The translations under genes were made by a program, and so were the position numbers. DNA of 57,915 bases from Pseudomonadota bacterium. GTDB lineage: Bacteria; Myxococcota_A; Bradymonadia; UBA4248. Shown here piece by piece: positions 44,751-54,798 of the stretch; the stretch's first letter is position 1, and each line of letters starts with the position of its first letter. The notes beneath the pieces were generated by a model that ran no database searches, was not told where the DNA came from, and saw only the letters and a list, made by a program, of their open reading frames with translations. The stretch lies in the NCBI GenBank assembly GCA_017441205.1, contig JAFRYG010000020.1, forward strand, positions 1 through 57,915, in the 5' to 3' direction.

Positions 44751-45632
44751 TCACTGTAAATCTTCGCAACAGGAACGCAGTTTCTCAACTTCTGCAAGAG
44801 ACAATTCTGTATGCTGCATAATGAACTCTGTCGATAAGCCAGCTTTTATCAACGATTGCGCCATACGCAGCTTCTCGTTCTCTCTGCCTTCTTCCCTGCC
44901 TTCTTCTTTTGCAGCTTCGCAGACAGCAACACTATCACGATAATTGCGCAGGGCATCGTCATAACGATTGCGTTCTTCCTCCGACAAAGCCTCATAACTG
45001 CCGACCTGCGCAAGCGCCTCAAAAGCCTCTTTCTCGGCCTGCCAGGGTATTTTCTTTAACGTTTCCATATTCTTCAAAATATATGTCCATTTGTCCAGGT
45101 CGGTTTCGCAATCTCCCTCGGCCTTATCGAACAGTGGCATCTGCAAAAAAGTCATGCGCAATTTTCGTGTCAATACCTGCACACGACTGGGATCTTCAGG
45201 CCTGTCAGTCCGCAAATTCCGAATACCAAAGTCGCTTCGGAATTCACCCAGCAAAACCTCATGGGTAAAATTCATAAGAAAGATTCCAAAAACTGCACTG
45301 TAATCGTAGTCCCAGTCCCCCGAAATGCCCTGACGCACGATTCCATGCGCAGCATAGTATAGCGCACGATCCTCAAAATGCCTCTGACTTTTATTCTGCA
45401 TTTCCAAAATAAATCGTTCCCCATCCTCAGTCGTGCAATAAATATCAAAGATAACCCCTCGCTCTCCCGCTCTTTCCCTCAGCTGCTCTTTGTCGCGGTA
45501 AACCAAATCGATCACCACAAATTCTCCCTCAAACAGCGCATTCAAAAAGCCAATCAGGATGATCTTACTGTCCTCCTGACCGAATAATCGTTTAAACCCA
45601 AAATCAGTGAACGGATTAATGAACATTCCCAT
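44751..45632 (-). CDS. Rpn/PDDEXK-transposase-like nuclease
   Basis: 293 residues beginning MGMFINPFTDFGFKRLFG, the hallmark start of the PD-(D/E)XK nuclease family transposase/Rpn group. The nuclease motif is visible as IFDIYCTTEDGERFILEMQNKSQ (D...ExQ). The C-terminal part is helical and ends in a coiled segment with GREEGRENEKLRMAQSLIKAGLSTEFI, common in this family and prone to repeat-length variation. Related proteins promote recombination in E. coli; many others are domesticated or selfish. Function here is unknown. Confidence 0.85.
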   Translation of the reverse strand: MGMFINPFTDFGFKRLFGQEDSKIILIGFLNALFEGEFVVIDLVYRDKEQLRERAGERGVIFDIYCTTEDGERFILEMQNKSQRHFEDRALYYAAHGIVRQGISGDWDYDYSAVFGIFLMNFTHEVLLGEFRSDFGIRNLRTDRPEDPSRVQVLTRKLRMTFLQMPLFDKAEGDCETDLDKWTYILKNMETLKKIPWQAEKEAFEALAQVGSYEALSEEERNRYDDALRNYRDSVAVCEAAKEEGREEGRENEKLRMAQSLIKAGLSTEFIMQHTELSLAEVEKLRSCCEDLQ

Positions 45633-45775
45633 AACACCTCCTCAAAAATCATTTCATTATGTCGAAATTTCATCGACACTGAACCTTCTCTCGCCATAAT
45701 TAAAAAATCAACAATAAAATAAACAAATTTACATATATGAATTTTCTATCATATCATCACTTTTTTTTCGCGTGA

Positions 45776-45980
45776 CTATCTCGCCGGAAGACGTTCAACA
45801 GAGCGTCTTCCGGCTCAATACGCCGCACGTTTCGGCCTATTGGCTCAAAATGAGCAGTGCACCTGCAAACAGGATTCCGTCTGTCCGCTCCGCTTCAGGA
45901 TACTCAGACTACACGCCAATACGACCTCCTGCCGCCCGCTATATGCCAACAGAGATGACTCTGTCGGCATATACGCTGGC
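45776..45980. repeat. Complex hairpins in the gap 45633-46096
   Basis: 45776-45822: CTAT, 11-bp GCCGGAAGACG/CGTCTTCCGGC, ATA, unpaired C, G. 45934-45980: GCCCGC, TATATGCC, nested ACAGAG/CTCTGT, GGCATATA, unpaired C, GCTGGC. Both keep the conserved TAT...ATA-C core. The 45660-45770 part is very A+T-rich, probably promoter DNA; no gene seen. Confidence 0.75.
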
Positions 45981-46096
45981 GTCTTTATTGTCTGAGCTAC
46001 TCCGGAACCGCGTCAATTTGCTCGGATAAAACAATAGTCACCCCAAGCTGAAAGATATAAATTGTTCCCGGATTATTTCCGAATGGAGCCGGAATT

Positions 46097-48070
46097 ATGA
46101 AAACAAAAATCATCATTATCATTGCCGCTGCCATCGCAGTCATCGTCGCATGCGCACTCTTCTTTTTCAGTAATGAAACAGATCCCGATGCCGACGATCA
46201 GAAATCCGGCAGCCAGACTGCGAATGTCAACCAAACCATTGAAAATGAAGATTCCAGCAATTTTTCGGGAACTGTTTTGGATGCACAGACCAATCAGCCG
46301 CTGGCTGCAAAAATTATCGTCAAAGACGATGAACGCATCGTCAAAACGACAGAATGCAATGCTTCCGGTGAGTATTCCCTGTCACTCAATGACGGAGAAT
46401 ACCAGATTGCGGCGGAATATCCGGGATACGTAGCCAGGGGCAAATTCGATGTATTCCATCCAATCGAAGTCGATGGTGATCCGGATGCATCGGAAAACAT
46501 CCTGTTATGGCCCGAAGCACAGATAAAAGGCCGCATCGTATCCGAAGATGAAGGCGTCCGCGCAGATCTCAGATTTTTCTATCAATATGACAATTCAGAT
46601 GCCGAAACTTACACATTCCAGAACATATCCACTGATGAAGCCGGAAAATTCCTGCTCAAAGGAGCCTACGGCGGCGTGCTGGATATCGAAATTACCGCAG
46701 AGAATTTTGTTACCCAAAAACTGACAGATATCGAACTTGAACCCGGTAAAACGGTTGATCTTGGCGACATTCCCATGAAGGCCGGTGTTACAGTGTACGG
46801 CATCGTGACGGATGCAGCCACCGATAAAGCGATTGCCGGCGCAGATCTGAAATATATCGATCGGAATGGAAAAGTTCTGATGCAGACGACATCTCAGGAG
46901 GATGGCTCCTATCAACTCCCGGCAACCGATATGAAGAATATCCGGATTGCTGTGACTGCTGACGGTTATAAAAACATCTACGATACGATCACACCGCATG
47001 ATCAAAGACGCTATGAATACAATATTGGCATGACAAAACTGACGGGCATCGGCCTCGTCGTCAGCAACCAGACCGGGCGCGATCCGATCAAAACCATGGT
47101 CACTGTAACAGACATTGCATCTGAAAAAGTCGTCCATGAACTCGAATATGAAAACGGATACTATTCACTCGAAGATCTGACGGGCGGCCCCTATCTGGTT
47201 CGCGGAGTTTCGGCAGACAAACTGACCGAAGCCACAGCCCGCGCCATTGCTGGCACCACAACCACACTCACACTCAAACCATTCGCACGCCTGAACGTGC
47301 AATTCGTCATTAAGCGCGACAACAGTCCTGCCAAAGGTTTCTATCGATATATTTATAAACCGGACGACGGCGAAGAGATGACGACGAACTGGACGCCCAT
47401 CCCGGATGATACAGCACTCATCGATAATCTGATGCCGGGAACCTATATCATCGAAGCTCGTCCGGATTCATTCTGGGAAAAAACAGATGAACATCCCGGA
47501 GAAGAACATATTTCACGCTCCGGTGTCATACCACTCGAAATGGGCGAAACGCGCTTCGTAAAACTCGTACTGACGACAGGCGGAACATTGCGCGGCAAAT
47601 TAATTCTGCCCCCGCGCCTTTCAAAAAAAGCAGTCGGTGCAATGATATACAGATATGATGGGGATGATAAACATAAAAGCTTTTGGGCTGCCGATGCTTC
47701 CTTAAGTCAGAACGGTGATTTTACTGCAGATCAATTGCCGGAAGGTGAATTCGGTATGTATGTATTTACCTCAGATGGAGATGTAGGTGCCTTTACAGGA
47801 ATGAAAGTCGATCTCAACGGCGATTTATCCATGGATTTAGACATGACCCATGCCCGCAAAGAGACAGAAAGTGGCGTTTCTCTGCAAATTCCAAGGCCCT
47901 CATGGACGGATGAAGAATGGGATCAAATGAGCAAGGAAGAACAAGATAAAAAAACTTCAGAGGCCATGAAAAAATTGAGAGAATGGATGAAGGCAATGGA
48001 GGAACAGAATAAATATCAATCTGCCGCACAGAACAGGGCTGGAGAAATGATGAACAACATTGAAGAATGA
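46097..48070 (+). CDS. Envelope-anchored protein with carboxypeptidase-regulatory-like domains
   Basis: 657 residues. An uncleaved-looking N-terminal membrane segment (about 4-25) precedes at least three CarboxypepD_reg-like beta-sandwich domains: FSGTVLDAQTNQPLAAKIIV (about 54), IVTDAATDKAIAGADLKYID (about 237) and later less regular units. Each has the typical pattern G-V-D--T--P---A-I with YSL-DGEY ends. The C-terminus is a charged helix. Such proteins are usually surface or periplasmic scaffolds, common in myxobacteria. No enzymatic motif seen. It converges with the DUF434 gene, 17 nt apart. Confidence 0.75.
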   Translation: MKTKIIIIIAAAIAVIVACALFFFSNETDPDADDQKSGSQTANVNQTIENEDSSNFSGTVLDAQTNQPLAAKIIVKDDERIVKTTECNASGEYSLSLNDGEYQIAAEYPGYVARGKFDVFHPIEVDGDPDASENILLWPEAQIKGRIVSEDEGVRADLRFFYQYDNSDAETYTFQNISTDEAGKFLLKGAYGGVLDIEITAENFVTQKLTDIELEPGKTVDLGDIPMKAGVTVYGIVTDAATDKAIAGADLKYIDRNGKVLMQTTSQEDGSYQLPATDMKNIRIAVTADGYKNIYDTITPHDQRRYEYNIGMTKLTGIGLVVSNQTGRDPIKTMVTVTDIASEKVVHELEYENGYYSLEDLTGGPYLVRGVSADKLTEATARAIAGTTTTLTLKPFARLNVQFVIKRDNSPAKGFYRYIYKPDDGEEMTTNWTPIPDDTALIDNLMPGTYIIEARPDSFWEKTDEHPGEEHISRSGVIPLEMGETRFVKLVLTTGGTLRGKLILPPRLSKKAVGAMIYRYDGDDKHKSFWAADASLSQNGDFTADQLPEGEFGMYVFTSDGDVGAFTGMKVDLNGDLSMDLDMTHARKETESGVSLQIPRPSWTDEEWDQMSKEEQDKKTSEAMKKLREWMKAMEEQNKYQSAAQNRAGEMMNNIEE

Positions 48071-48087
48071 AAGCTGGGGATTCATGG

Positions 48088-48843
48088 TTACAAATGCACC
48101 AGCCTGCGGTAGGCCTTCGACATTTCAATAAAATCGATGAGCCAGATATCGTGATTATCATGATATCTTTCGACGATCCAGCGATACAAAGGAATCCAGG
48201 ATTTCGCATGATCAATGACAATGCCATCTCCCGAAACGACATATTCCTTATCATAAAATGATTTATCGCACGCATCAATGAGTTCGACATCGACGTCAAC
48301 AGTATATTCCTCTGCCAGACGACAAATGAGTACTTTGAGATTGCGCGAATTCGACACAGGACTATCGATGTGAAAGACGGCACGCCGTACGTGAAGCAAA
48401 TCCAGTTCCCGAAGTATGAGTCTTATCGCGGATTCTGTTTTATCGATGATATGATAGGATCCCCTGAGATTAGCCAAATCACGTACAGCAAAATCCATAC
48501 ACTGAAAAATCGGAGAGCAGGATACGAGCGATTCCATGAGGATAATGGCGTTGAATCCATCGAGATAGATCGTTTTATCGCAAACACTGCATCTATCGAG
48601 CATATTGGCCGTTCGGCGCATGATTTCATCATCCGAAGCCAACCCACGCGTAAGGGCAATTCTCTGATGCTCCGATAACTGATAATGCTCCATGGCGATA
48701 TGAGTGGCGCGTTTGAGAGAATGCCCCCGGTTAAGCAAAAACAACGCATCGATCACAGCCTCGCCGAGCGCATCAATGCCTGTATCACGAAATGTTTTTT
48801 CATACTCTGGTAAATATCCGCGACGAATTGATTTCACAATCAT
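48088..48843 (-). CDS. DUF434/DUF5616-type protein
   Basis: 251 residues. The N-terminal part (about 1-85) matches DUF434, with DALGEAVIDALFLLNRGHSLKRA and CSVCDKTI. The C-terminal part (about 90-251) reads as a PIN/Toprim-like alpha/beta domain (IYLDGFNAIILMESL, VFHIDSPVSNSRNLK, VVSGDGIVIDHA), as in DUF5616. The family is found in archaea and anaerobes and has no established function; the repeated acidic residues hint at a nuclease. It begins 20 nt after the Fe-S reductase stop, so the two are probably co-transcribed. Confidence 0.75.
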   Translation of the reverse strand: MIVKSIRRGYLPEYEKTFRDTGIDALGEAVIDALFLLNRGHSLKRATHIAMEHYQLSEHQRIALTRGLASDDEIMRRTANMLDRCSVCDKTIYLDGFNAIILMESLVSCSPIFQCMDFAVRDLANLRGSYHIIDKTESAIRLILRELDLLHVRRAVFHIDSPVSNSRNLKVLICRLAEEYTVDVDVELIDACDKSFYDKEYVVSGDGIVIDHAKSWIPLYRWIVERYHDNHDIWLIDFIEMSKAYRRLVHL

Positions 48844-48863
48844 CCCCCTGCAATTATATAGAA

Positions 48864-50879
48864 TCAGAACAGATTACCGACGGACTCATTTTTTACCAAT
48901 GCGACAGAATCCAGTGCAATATCAATCAGATTCACCATTTTGACTTTTTCATCATCCTTCTGAAGTTCGCCTTCCAGCATTTGCTGACAGAACGGACACG
49001 CCGCCGCAACGATATCAGGATTATCCGCCATAAGCTCATGCGCTCTCATTTGCACCATACTGCGGCTATTATCCAGGAAAAACTGTCCACCGCCGGCACC
49101 ACAGCAATGCGCCCGGGAAATATCATCGTCAGGTATAACGATGCCCAAAGCCCTCGTCAGACGCACAAGATCCCGAGGATACTCAGGCTGCTTACCAAGC
49201 CTGCATGGCATATGCATAATGATCTTTTGCGATTCAAATGCTGACGGCACATGAAGTTCCAATGCATGATTCGCATACAGCTGCGCAAGAAACTCTCCCA
49301 GATGCAGAACGTTCAAATGCACAGAATCCGATGCATAATCATCGCGAAGCGTTACCGCACAGTGCGGACACATCGTCAGGATAATATCGTGCCGTATTTG
49401 AGATATCTCCCTTAAATTGTTCTCCATGCATTTGACGAATTCCTGTTCATTGCCCAACTTTCGCAATGGCTCACCGCAGCAGGTTTCGCGTTCCATAAAA
49501 AGCACATCAAATCCCTGTTTCTGCAGCCACTTTACTGCCGAAATAAGAGATTTTCGTGCGGTGGGATCGTAAGCCCCCATACACCCGGAAAAAATGAGTA
49601 CCCGAGGCAAAAAAGAATTGACGCGGCTTTTATCAGGTAGAGCACACGATTCCATCCATTTTGTACGTTCTGATCTGGAATACCCCCAGGGATTTCCGCT
49701 CCGTTCAGCCCCTGCAAATACCGAATTCAGTTTCGGCGGCATCTTTTCGCAATAGGTGATATTTCGACGAAGCTCAAGTATCCTCGAAGTATGCTCCACG
49801 CCGACAGAACAAGTCCTGTCACAGGCGCCGCACTGCGTGCATTCCCATAATTCCTGAGCACTGATGATGCCACTGGATGCAGAATCCGCCTTTACCAGAA
49901 GATTGTCGCGCTCCTTACACAACCTGCGCAAATCGATCATGGAATCCATGGGACCGCGTCCCAGTCCGGCAGCAACCATCGGACAGACATTCGTACACCG
50001 CTGGCATTGAGTACACGCAAATGCATTGAGAATAAAATTGCGGGGCAATTCGGCAATTCTGGACGCCCCCAAAACCGGCCACTCCGATTCAGGCAAATCT
50101 TTTTCAGCTGCATCTTCGAGTGCAGCCTCAAACTTCACCATGTTTGGGGTTTCGGGCCCAGTAACAGGAGTGTTTTTGTAATAATCCCTGTACTGCAAAA
50201 AAAGGCTCGGAAATGCCATCACAATATGAAAATGCTTGCCTCTGGGAATCCAGACAAAAAACAACGATACGCACAAAATATGTACAGATGCTGCAATATC
50301 ATGAATGACCGGCGCATTTTCCTCGGTCATGAACGATGCAAGCCACGGTGTCAGAATCAGCCATCCGGGCACCCATGATGATTCGCACCGCACAACTATG
50401 TTCGACGCAATGACCACAATATGCGAGACCATCAGCATTGCAATCAGCCCAAGAATAATCCAGGCATCCGCAGTCGAACGAATCTGATCCGGTTTGAACA
50501 GACGGCGCATTCCCAGCACAACGACGGCTATCAGAGTCAACCCCGCAAAATACGTCTGAACCAGATGGATTGCACTGACAACTCCCTGCGGCAGCAAATC
50601 ATTGAAATGCCACCCAGGAACAGTACTCTGAACCAACAATTCGATCGTCCCAAGCAGGAAAACAAGGAAGGCATAAAAAATTATGACATGTGCATACCCC
50701 CACCATCGCTCGCGCACACGCGTTTGCATGAATGCCATTTTGGCGGCATGACGTATTCTGGGTAAAACACGTTTTGAACGCTCAACCGGGCGCCCATTTT
50801 TAATTTTATGCAAAGCAGAAGACGATTCTATGCAAAAAATTATTAATGATATTAAAAATAGAACAGGAAATACAATCAT
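48864..50879 (-). CDS. Membrane-bound heterodisulfide-reductase-like Fe-S oxidoreductase
   Basis: 671 residues. The N-terminal part (about 1-250) has several membrane helices like a cytochrome-b/NarI-type subunit. Next are two 4Fe-4S clusters, CTQCQRCTNVCP and CTQCGACDRTCS (about 290-365), followed by two CCG domains (CCGEP near 465 and CCGAGGG near 600) typical of HdrB/GlpC-like proteins. It probably passes electrons between the quinone pool and a cytoplasmic partner; the donor is unknown. Similar fused proteins occur in myxobacteria and sulfate reducers, often near acyl-CoA dehydrogenase genes, absent here. The partner downstream is DUF434. Confidence 0.85.
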   Translation of the reverse strand: MIVFPVLFLISLIIFCIESSSALHKIKNGRPVERSKRVLPRIRHAAKMAFMQTRVRERWWGYAHVIIFYAFLVFLLGTIELLVQSTVPGWHFNDLLPQGVVSAIHLVQTYFAGLTLIAVVVLGMRRLFKPDQIRSTADAWIILGLIAMLMVSHIVVIASNIVVRCESSWVPGWLILTPWLASFMTEENAPVIHDIAASVHILCVSLFFVWIPRGKHFHIVMAFPSLFLQYRDYYKNTPVTGPETPNMVKFEAALEDAAEKDLPESEWPVLGASRIAELPRNFILNAFACTQCQRCTNVCPMVAAGLGRGPMDSMIDLRRLCKERDNLLVKADSASSGIISAQELWECTQCGACDRTCSVGVEHTSRILELRRNITYCEKMPPKLNSVFAGAERSGNPWGYSRSERTKWMESCALPDKSRVNSFLPRVLIFSGCMGAYDPTARKSLISAVKWLQKQGFDVLFMERETCCGEPLRKLGNEQEFVKCMENNLREISQIRHDIILTMCPHCAVTLRDDYASDSVHLNVLHLGEFLAQLYANHALELHVPSAFESQKIIMHMPCRLGKQPEYPRDLVRLTRALGIVIPDDDISRAHCCGAGGGQFFLDNSRSMVQMRAHELMADNPDIVAAACPFCQQMLEGELQKDDEKVKMVNLIDIALDSVALVKNESVGNLF

Positions 50880-51470
50880 ACCAAAGACAGATTACAAATG
50901 AACATCCCCCAAAAGTTGATCTATCATATTTTAGTTGCCGGTTGTTAGGGGTTAGTTACCAGAAGTGAAGGGAAGTGAATAATCAAAGCTTCAAAGACCA
51001 GATCAGTCTATGCCCGGATGTAACCACATGTAGACATATCCCCCATCAACACCCACACCAAGAGCTAACCTTTAGGGTTAATCTCTCTCGCCCATTCCCG
51101 CCCGCCGACCGACGCCCGAACCCAAAATGCGATCAGTCCTGACACACTGCTCCCTTTGCGGCATAAATATGTCGTAAAAAAAAGCATCCCGATGTGCCTG
51201 GCCTGCACAGCACCCCGGTATCATGCTTCGCGTCCGAATACATGGAAACCGTAAACCTCCCCACGGCTGACTGTGCATTATGTCTGGGAATTATGTACGT
51301 CAGACAAATCCGGATGAATACATTAGTCACCCCTCAAAACAGGAAGGACCATTCCTTCACCCTAATGATGCCATTAAGGGGAAAATGTTTCACTTTGATG
51401 TACGATTTTTATTAAAAACCGCATTAGTGCTGAATTGCTGACTTATCGGCAAACTGATTTTTACAATACC

Positions 51471-51499
51471 TTGAAAAAGCAATCAGATTGTTCTAAAAT
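51471..51499 (+). promoter_or_regulatory. Sigma70-type promoter of the DUF3332 gene (gap 50880-51564)
   Basis: TTGAAA and TAAAAT with exactly 17 bp between, 65 nt before the ATG. The rest of the 685-bp gap has a GTTAGTTG-type repeat at about 50930-50965 and no gene I can support; short open frames there lack ribosome sites and resemble no family. Confidence 0.75.
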
Positions 51500-51564
51500 A
51501 TGTTCGTTTTTCGTGTACTTAATGGTTCACGAACACATTTCAACACAATTTAACAGGAGAAACA

Positions 51565-52035
51565 ATGAAACGTTGGTTTAAAGTTGCTGTATGCACGCTT
51601 GCCCTTGGTGCTCTGCTCAATGGATGCTTTGGTAGTTTCGGTGCCACACGGCTTTTGTGGAATTTTAACAAAAGTGTTCACTCGAATGTTTTTGTTCAGA
51701 CCCTCGTCATGTGGTGCTTCACCATTCTGCCGGCCTATGAGCTCTTCATTTTTGCTGACTGGCTGATCATCAATATGATCGAATTCTTCATGGGCAGCAA
51801 CCCGATCGGCAGCAACGTCACATTTGTTCCCGGCGAAGATGGTTCCGTTTATGCCACAGGCGAAAATGGCGAATCCCTCAAGTTCACAGCCGTTGACAAC
51901 AATCGTATGATCGTCGAACACGATGGCGTCGTCCTTGGCGAAGTGACCATTGACGAAAATAAGAACGTCACAATGACCAATTATGCGACCGCTGATGTTC
52001 AGAGCATCGATCTGAACGCCGTTCCTGCGATGTAA
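51565..52035 (+). CDS. DUF3332 family lipoprotein
   Basis: 156 residues: signal peptide with lipobox LNGC (mature Cys near 21), a conserved hydrophobic middle containing FNKSVHSNVFVQTLVMWCFTILPAYELFIFADWLIINMIEFF (about 34-74), then a beta-rich C-terminus. This is the DUF3332 pattern known from Bacteroides and Vibrio; its function is not established. A clear promoter and AGGAGA ribosome site suggest strong expression, and a hairpin follows. It converges with ruvC. Confidence 0.85.
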   Translation: MKRWFKVAVCTLALGALLNGCFGSFGATRLLWNFNKSVHSNVFVQTLVMWCFTILPAYELFIFADWLIINMIEFFMGSNPIGSNVTFVPGEDGSVYATGENGESLKFTAVDNNRMIVEHDGVVLGEVTIDENKNVTMTNYATADVQSIDLNAVPAM

Positions 52036-52048
52036 TTCTGTTCAAAAT

Positions 52049-52082
52049 GTATAAATCTTCACCTTTGGGTGAAGATTTATAC
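52049..52082. terminator. Bidirectional hairpin between DUF3332 and ruvC
   Basis: Perfect 15-bp arms GTATAAATCTTCACC / GGTGAAGATTTATAC around TTTG, touching the ruvC stop codon at 52083. Symmetric placement between convergent ends suggests a shared terminator; flanking T runs are short. Confidence 0.75.
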
Positions 52083-52553
52083 CTATCTCCGGTTGGCATG
52101 ACAGATTGCAATCGCCAAAGCATCCGATGCATCGACAGGCCACGCATTCTGCACTCCAAGCAGAATTCGAACCATTTGGGCCACCTGTGCTTTTTCGGCA
52201 TGCCCAAATGAAGTTATGCTCTGCTTGACATCTGTGGGTGAATATTCAAACAGCGGCAAACCAAAGCGAGCACATGCGACGATAGCAACACCGCGCGCAT
52301 GACCGAGTTTAATGGCTGCATCGGCATATTTTTGATGAAAAATACCCTCGAACGCAGCTTCATCGGGCTGCATCTGCTGAAGGTATTCGTTAAGAAAAGA
52401 ATCAATCCTGAGCAATCTCTCCGTAAATGGCGCATTGCCAAGCACGAGGCGATTCGCATCCACAAGTTTCAGGCGCGAGCCTTCCTGCTCGATCACGCCA
52501 TAGCCCATATATCTCGACCCGGGATCGATCCCCAGAATACGTATTACTGCCAT
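52083..52553 (-). CDS. ruvC: Holliday junction resolvase RuvC
   Basis: 156 residues with LGIDPGS at the start (catalytic Asp) and a C-terminal DASDALAIAICHA supplying another acidic metal ligand; length and motifs are typical. RuvC nicks Holliday junctions, working with RuvA and RuvB, whose genes lie about 37 kb away at 14.5-16.3 kb. Its start lies 10 nt inside the end of the Ser/Thr kinase gene, so it is translated from the kinase mRNA. Confidence 0.94.
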   Translation of the reverse strand: MAVIRILGIDPGSRYMGYGVIEQEGSRLKLVDANRLVLGNAPFTERLLRIDSFLNEYLQQMQPDEAAFEGIFHQKYADAAIKLGHARGVAIVACARFGLPLFEYSPTDVKQSITSFGHAEKAQVAQMVRILLGVQNAWPVDASDALAIAICHANRR

Positions 52554-54781
52554 ATTCCCTTAACCTGAATTGCCTTCTCTGAATCCGTATTTTCAAGTTC
52601 TTCACGATGAAAAGTATATGGATTTCGGTTGCGGCATTCCCATAGAAAACGCGTATGAAATTTCCGATGTCTTTCAGTTTTTATTTTTGCATCAGGGGCA
52701 TTAATATCCTTTAAAACATAATTAAATAGAATAAAAGACGGCAAAAACAGCAGCAACGAAATAATAATTAAATAAACGATAGCCGCAGGAATGGATCCAA
52801 ATACATTATAAAAGAGTCCGGGACAAATAAAGAGAGTAAAAATAATAATGGGAACAAAAAAAGGAACTGAGGCCAGAACCAGCCACATCAGTTTGAAATT
52901 CTTGTGTTCGGGAAAACCAATAAAAAAGTGCTTCTGATCTTCATAAAAACTATTATTTCCCGGAACGATACAATTGGTTGTATCAACCACATTCAGGACA
53001 TGTTTCGAAGAATCCTGCGCTTTCAGTGTTGCTTTTTGCACGGCAGAAGAACTGTCTTCCAATTCAATTGCAGGATACCATTCGAGCGCCTCTTTATATG
53101 ATTTATTGTCAAGGCCTGCGATCTGCCATCTCAATTCATCAAGAATACTGTGATTACAAATCGATTCCGCATCCAAATCATCTGTAGTCAACGCGAGCCA
53201 ATATATATTGTTGAGCGTCAGAATATATTTTTCTGTCTCTATCTGATATTTGGTTTTCTGCTTCGGAAGCGTCAATCCCCGGCCTGCCTGATAATTATAA
53301 TAACACAAAGCAATACAGGATAAGGCGACGCCGGCTATCGTGCTCACAAACATAATCATATCAAGCGTTTCTGCAGAAAACACATCCAGAATTGCCAAAA
53401 TGACGCATGCGGCGAATGCAATCAATACAATTCCGCCGCAGATGACAAAGCGCGTAAGGGACTGAAAAAAAGCCATGCGGACAAAACTGATACGATTCAT
53501 CACCCGACTATGCGCAATTTTTCTGATTTTTCTAAAAGGATCCTCTTTATTTTTTTTGACCTTTGGGCCCGCAATGACGCGGGATAATTTCTCAGCTTCG
53601 CGCTCCTGCTTCTCGCGCGCCTTACGACGCAGTGCAACGCGTTCCTTCTCTGTTCTGCGCCGGATCTTTTCCTTTTTCTTATTCACCGATGACAGCACAG
53701 CTGACAGATCCAGCGCATCAAGCCGCTGAATAAGCTGCATAGCACTCTGAATACGATGCTCCGGATCCGGCTCGATCATATCATGAAGCAGTATCGCCAG
53801 CTCATCCGGCGTATTGGAGGGCAAATACTTCTCAATGGACGGCTTGAGCCCCTTCATCTCCATATCACAGGGGGCAACATGCGTAATCAGATGAAGCATG
53901 GACATTCCGAGTCCAAACATATCTGCGGCAGGTGTAACTTTGCCATACAACTGCTCAGGAGCCACATAACCGGCAGTTCCTGCGAATGTCATTCCGACCG
54001 TATGCTGACGAATTGCCGCCACGACACCAAAGTCGACGATCGATACCCGCCTGTCCCGACCGACCAGGATATTGGCAGGTTTAACATCGCGATGAATGAT
54101 CGGAATGGGTCGGTCTTCGAGAATTCTGAAAACATGCGCTGCACTCGTCAGAATTGCAATGACGTCCTCCCACGTTGGACGGTATCCGGAATCAATCAGA
54201 GCTGACATTGAGGGGGCATCGATGTAGGATTCAATCAAAAAATAATAGGGAGGTTTTTCGATAAAATCTATGAACTCCGGAACCCCAAAGCACGATAACG
54301 TACGAAGTGTCTCGACTTCCCTGCGCAGAAGTTCCTCATCCTTCCAGTCAGCAAAGGTTTGTTGATTAAAAGTTTTTATCGCAACGATATTGCCATTGTC
54401 ATCCAATGCCTTGAATACCGTTGCCTGAGCGCCATGTCCGATGGGAACGAGTTCATGATATCCCGGCAGCAGATTATCCAGTACAGCCCAGGACTCAGTC
54501 TTTGACTGTGTTTCTTTGCGTTCTGAGGCAGCAGGACTATCCGCACTGGGTGCAGCTTCTGGAGCTGATGCCGTCAATGCGGAATCCTCGGCAATGGGTG
54601 CGGCTTCGAGAGCTGATGCCGTCGATGCAGAATCCTCTGCGATGGATGCTGCTTCGGGAGCAGATGGTGCCGATGCAGAATGACCGGCCTCATCATCATC
54701 ATTGGGCGCAATGATATTCAAATCATCATCTGCCGGTACCTGCTGACCATTTGAAGTGTTTTTTTGAACGCTCTGTTCCAT
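52544..54781 (-). CDS. Membrane Ser/Thr protein kinase upstream of ruvC
   Basis: 745 residues. An N-terminal Ala/Glu/Ser/Asp-rich repetitive region (about 30-90, units like EAAPIAEDSALTASAP) precedes an active-looking kinase domain (about 105-370): P-loop IGHGAQATVF, ATP lysine near 132, HRDVKPANIL near 228, DFG near 248, APEQ. A basic coiled segment (about 375-425) leads to two membrane helices (about 443-500), a soluble region and two more helices (about 628-690). Substrates unknown. ruvC overlaps its last 10 nt, an unusual partnership suggesting shared expression rather than shared function. Confidence 0.88.
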   Translation of the reverse strand: MEQSVQKNTSNGQQVPADDDLNIIAPNDDDEAGHSASAPSAPEAASIAEDSASTASALEAAPIAEDSALTASAPEAAPSADSPAASERKETQSKTESWAVLDNLLPGYHELVPIGHGAQATVFKALDDNGNIVAIKTFNQQTFADWKDEELLRREVETLRTLSCFGVPEFIDFIEKPPYYFLIESYIDAPSMSALIDSGYRPTWEDVIAILTSAAHVFRILEDRPIPIIHRDVKPANILVGRDRRVSIVDFGVVAAIRQHTVGMTFAGTAGYVAPEQLYGKVTPAADMFGLGMSMLHLITHVAPCDMEMKGLKPSIEKYLPSNTPDELAILLHDMIEPDPEHRIQSAMQLIQRLDALDLSAVLSSVNKKKEKIRRRTEKERVALRRKAREKQEREAEKLSRVIAGPKVKKNKEDPFRKIRKIAHSRVMNRISFVRMAFFQSLTRFVICGGIVLIAFAACVILAILDVFSAETLDMIMFVSTIAGVALSCIALCYYNYQAGRGLTLPKQKTKYQIETEKYILTLNNIYWLALTTDDLDAESICNHSILDELRWQIAGLDNKSYKEALEWYPAIELEDSSSAVQKATLKAQDSSKHVLNVVDTTNCIVPGNNSFYEDQKHFFIGFPEHKNFKLMWLVLASVPFFVPIIIFTLFICPGLFYNVFGSIPAAIVYLIIISLLLFLPSFILFNYVLKDINAPDAKIKTERHRKFHTRFLWECRNRNPYTFHREELENTDSEKAIQVKGIWQ

Positions 54782-54798
54782 ATCAGACCATAGAATAA

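Noticed and set aside
51194-51415. 73-codon open frame before the DUF3332 gene
   Set aside because: No ribosome site, no family resemblance, and it ends just before the DUF3332 promoter.
52047-52085. Riboswitch or ncRNA at the DUF3332-ruvC junction
   Set aside because: A simple 15-bp symmetric stem between convergent genes is better explained as a shared terminator.
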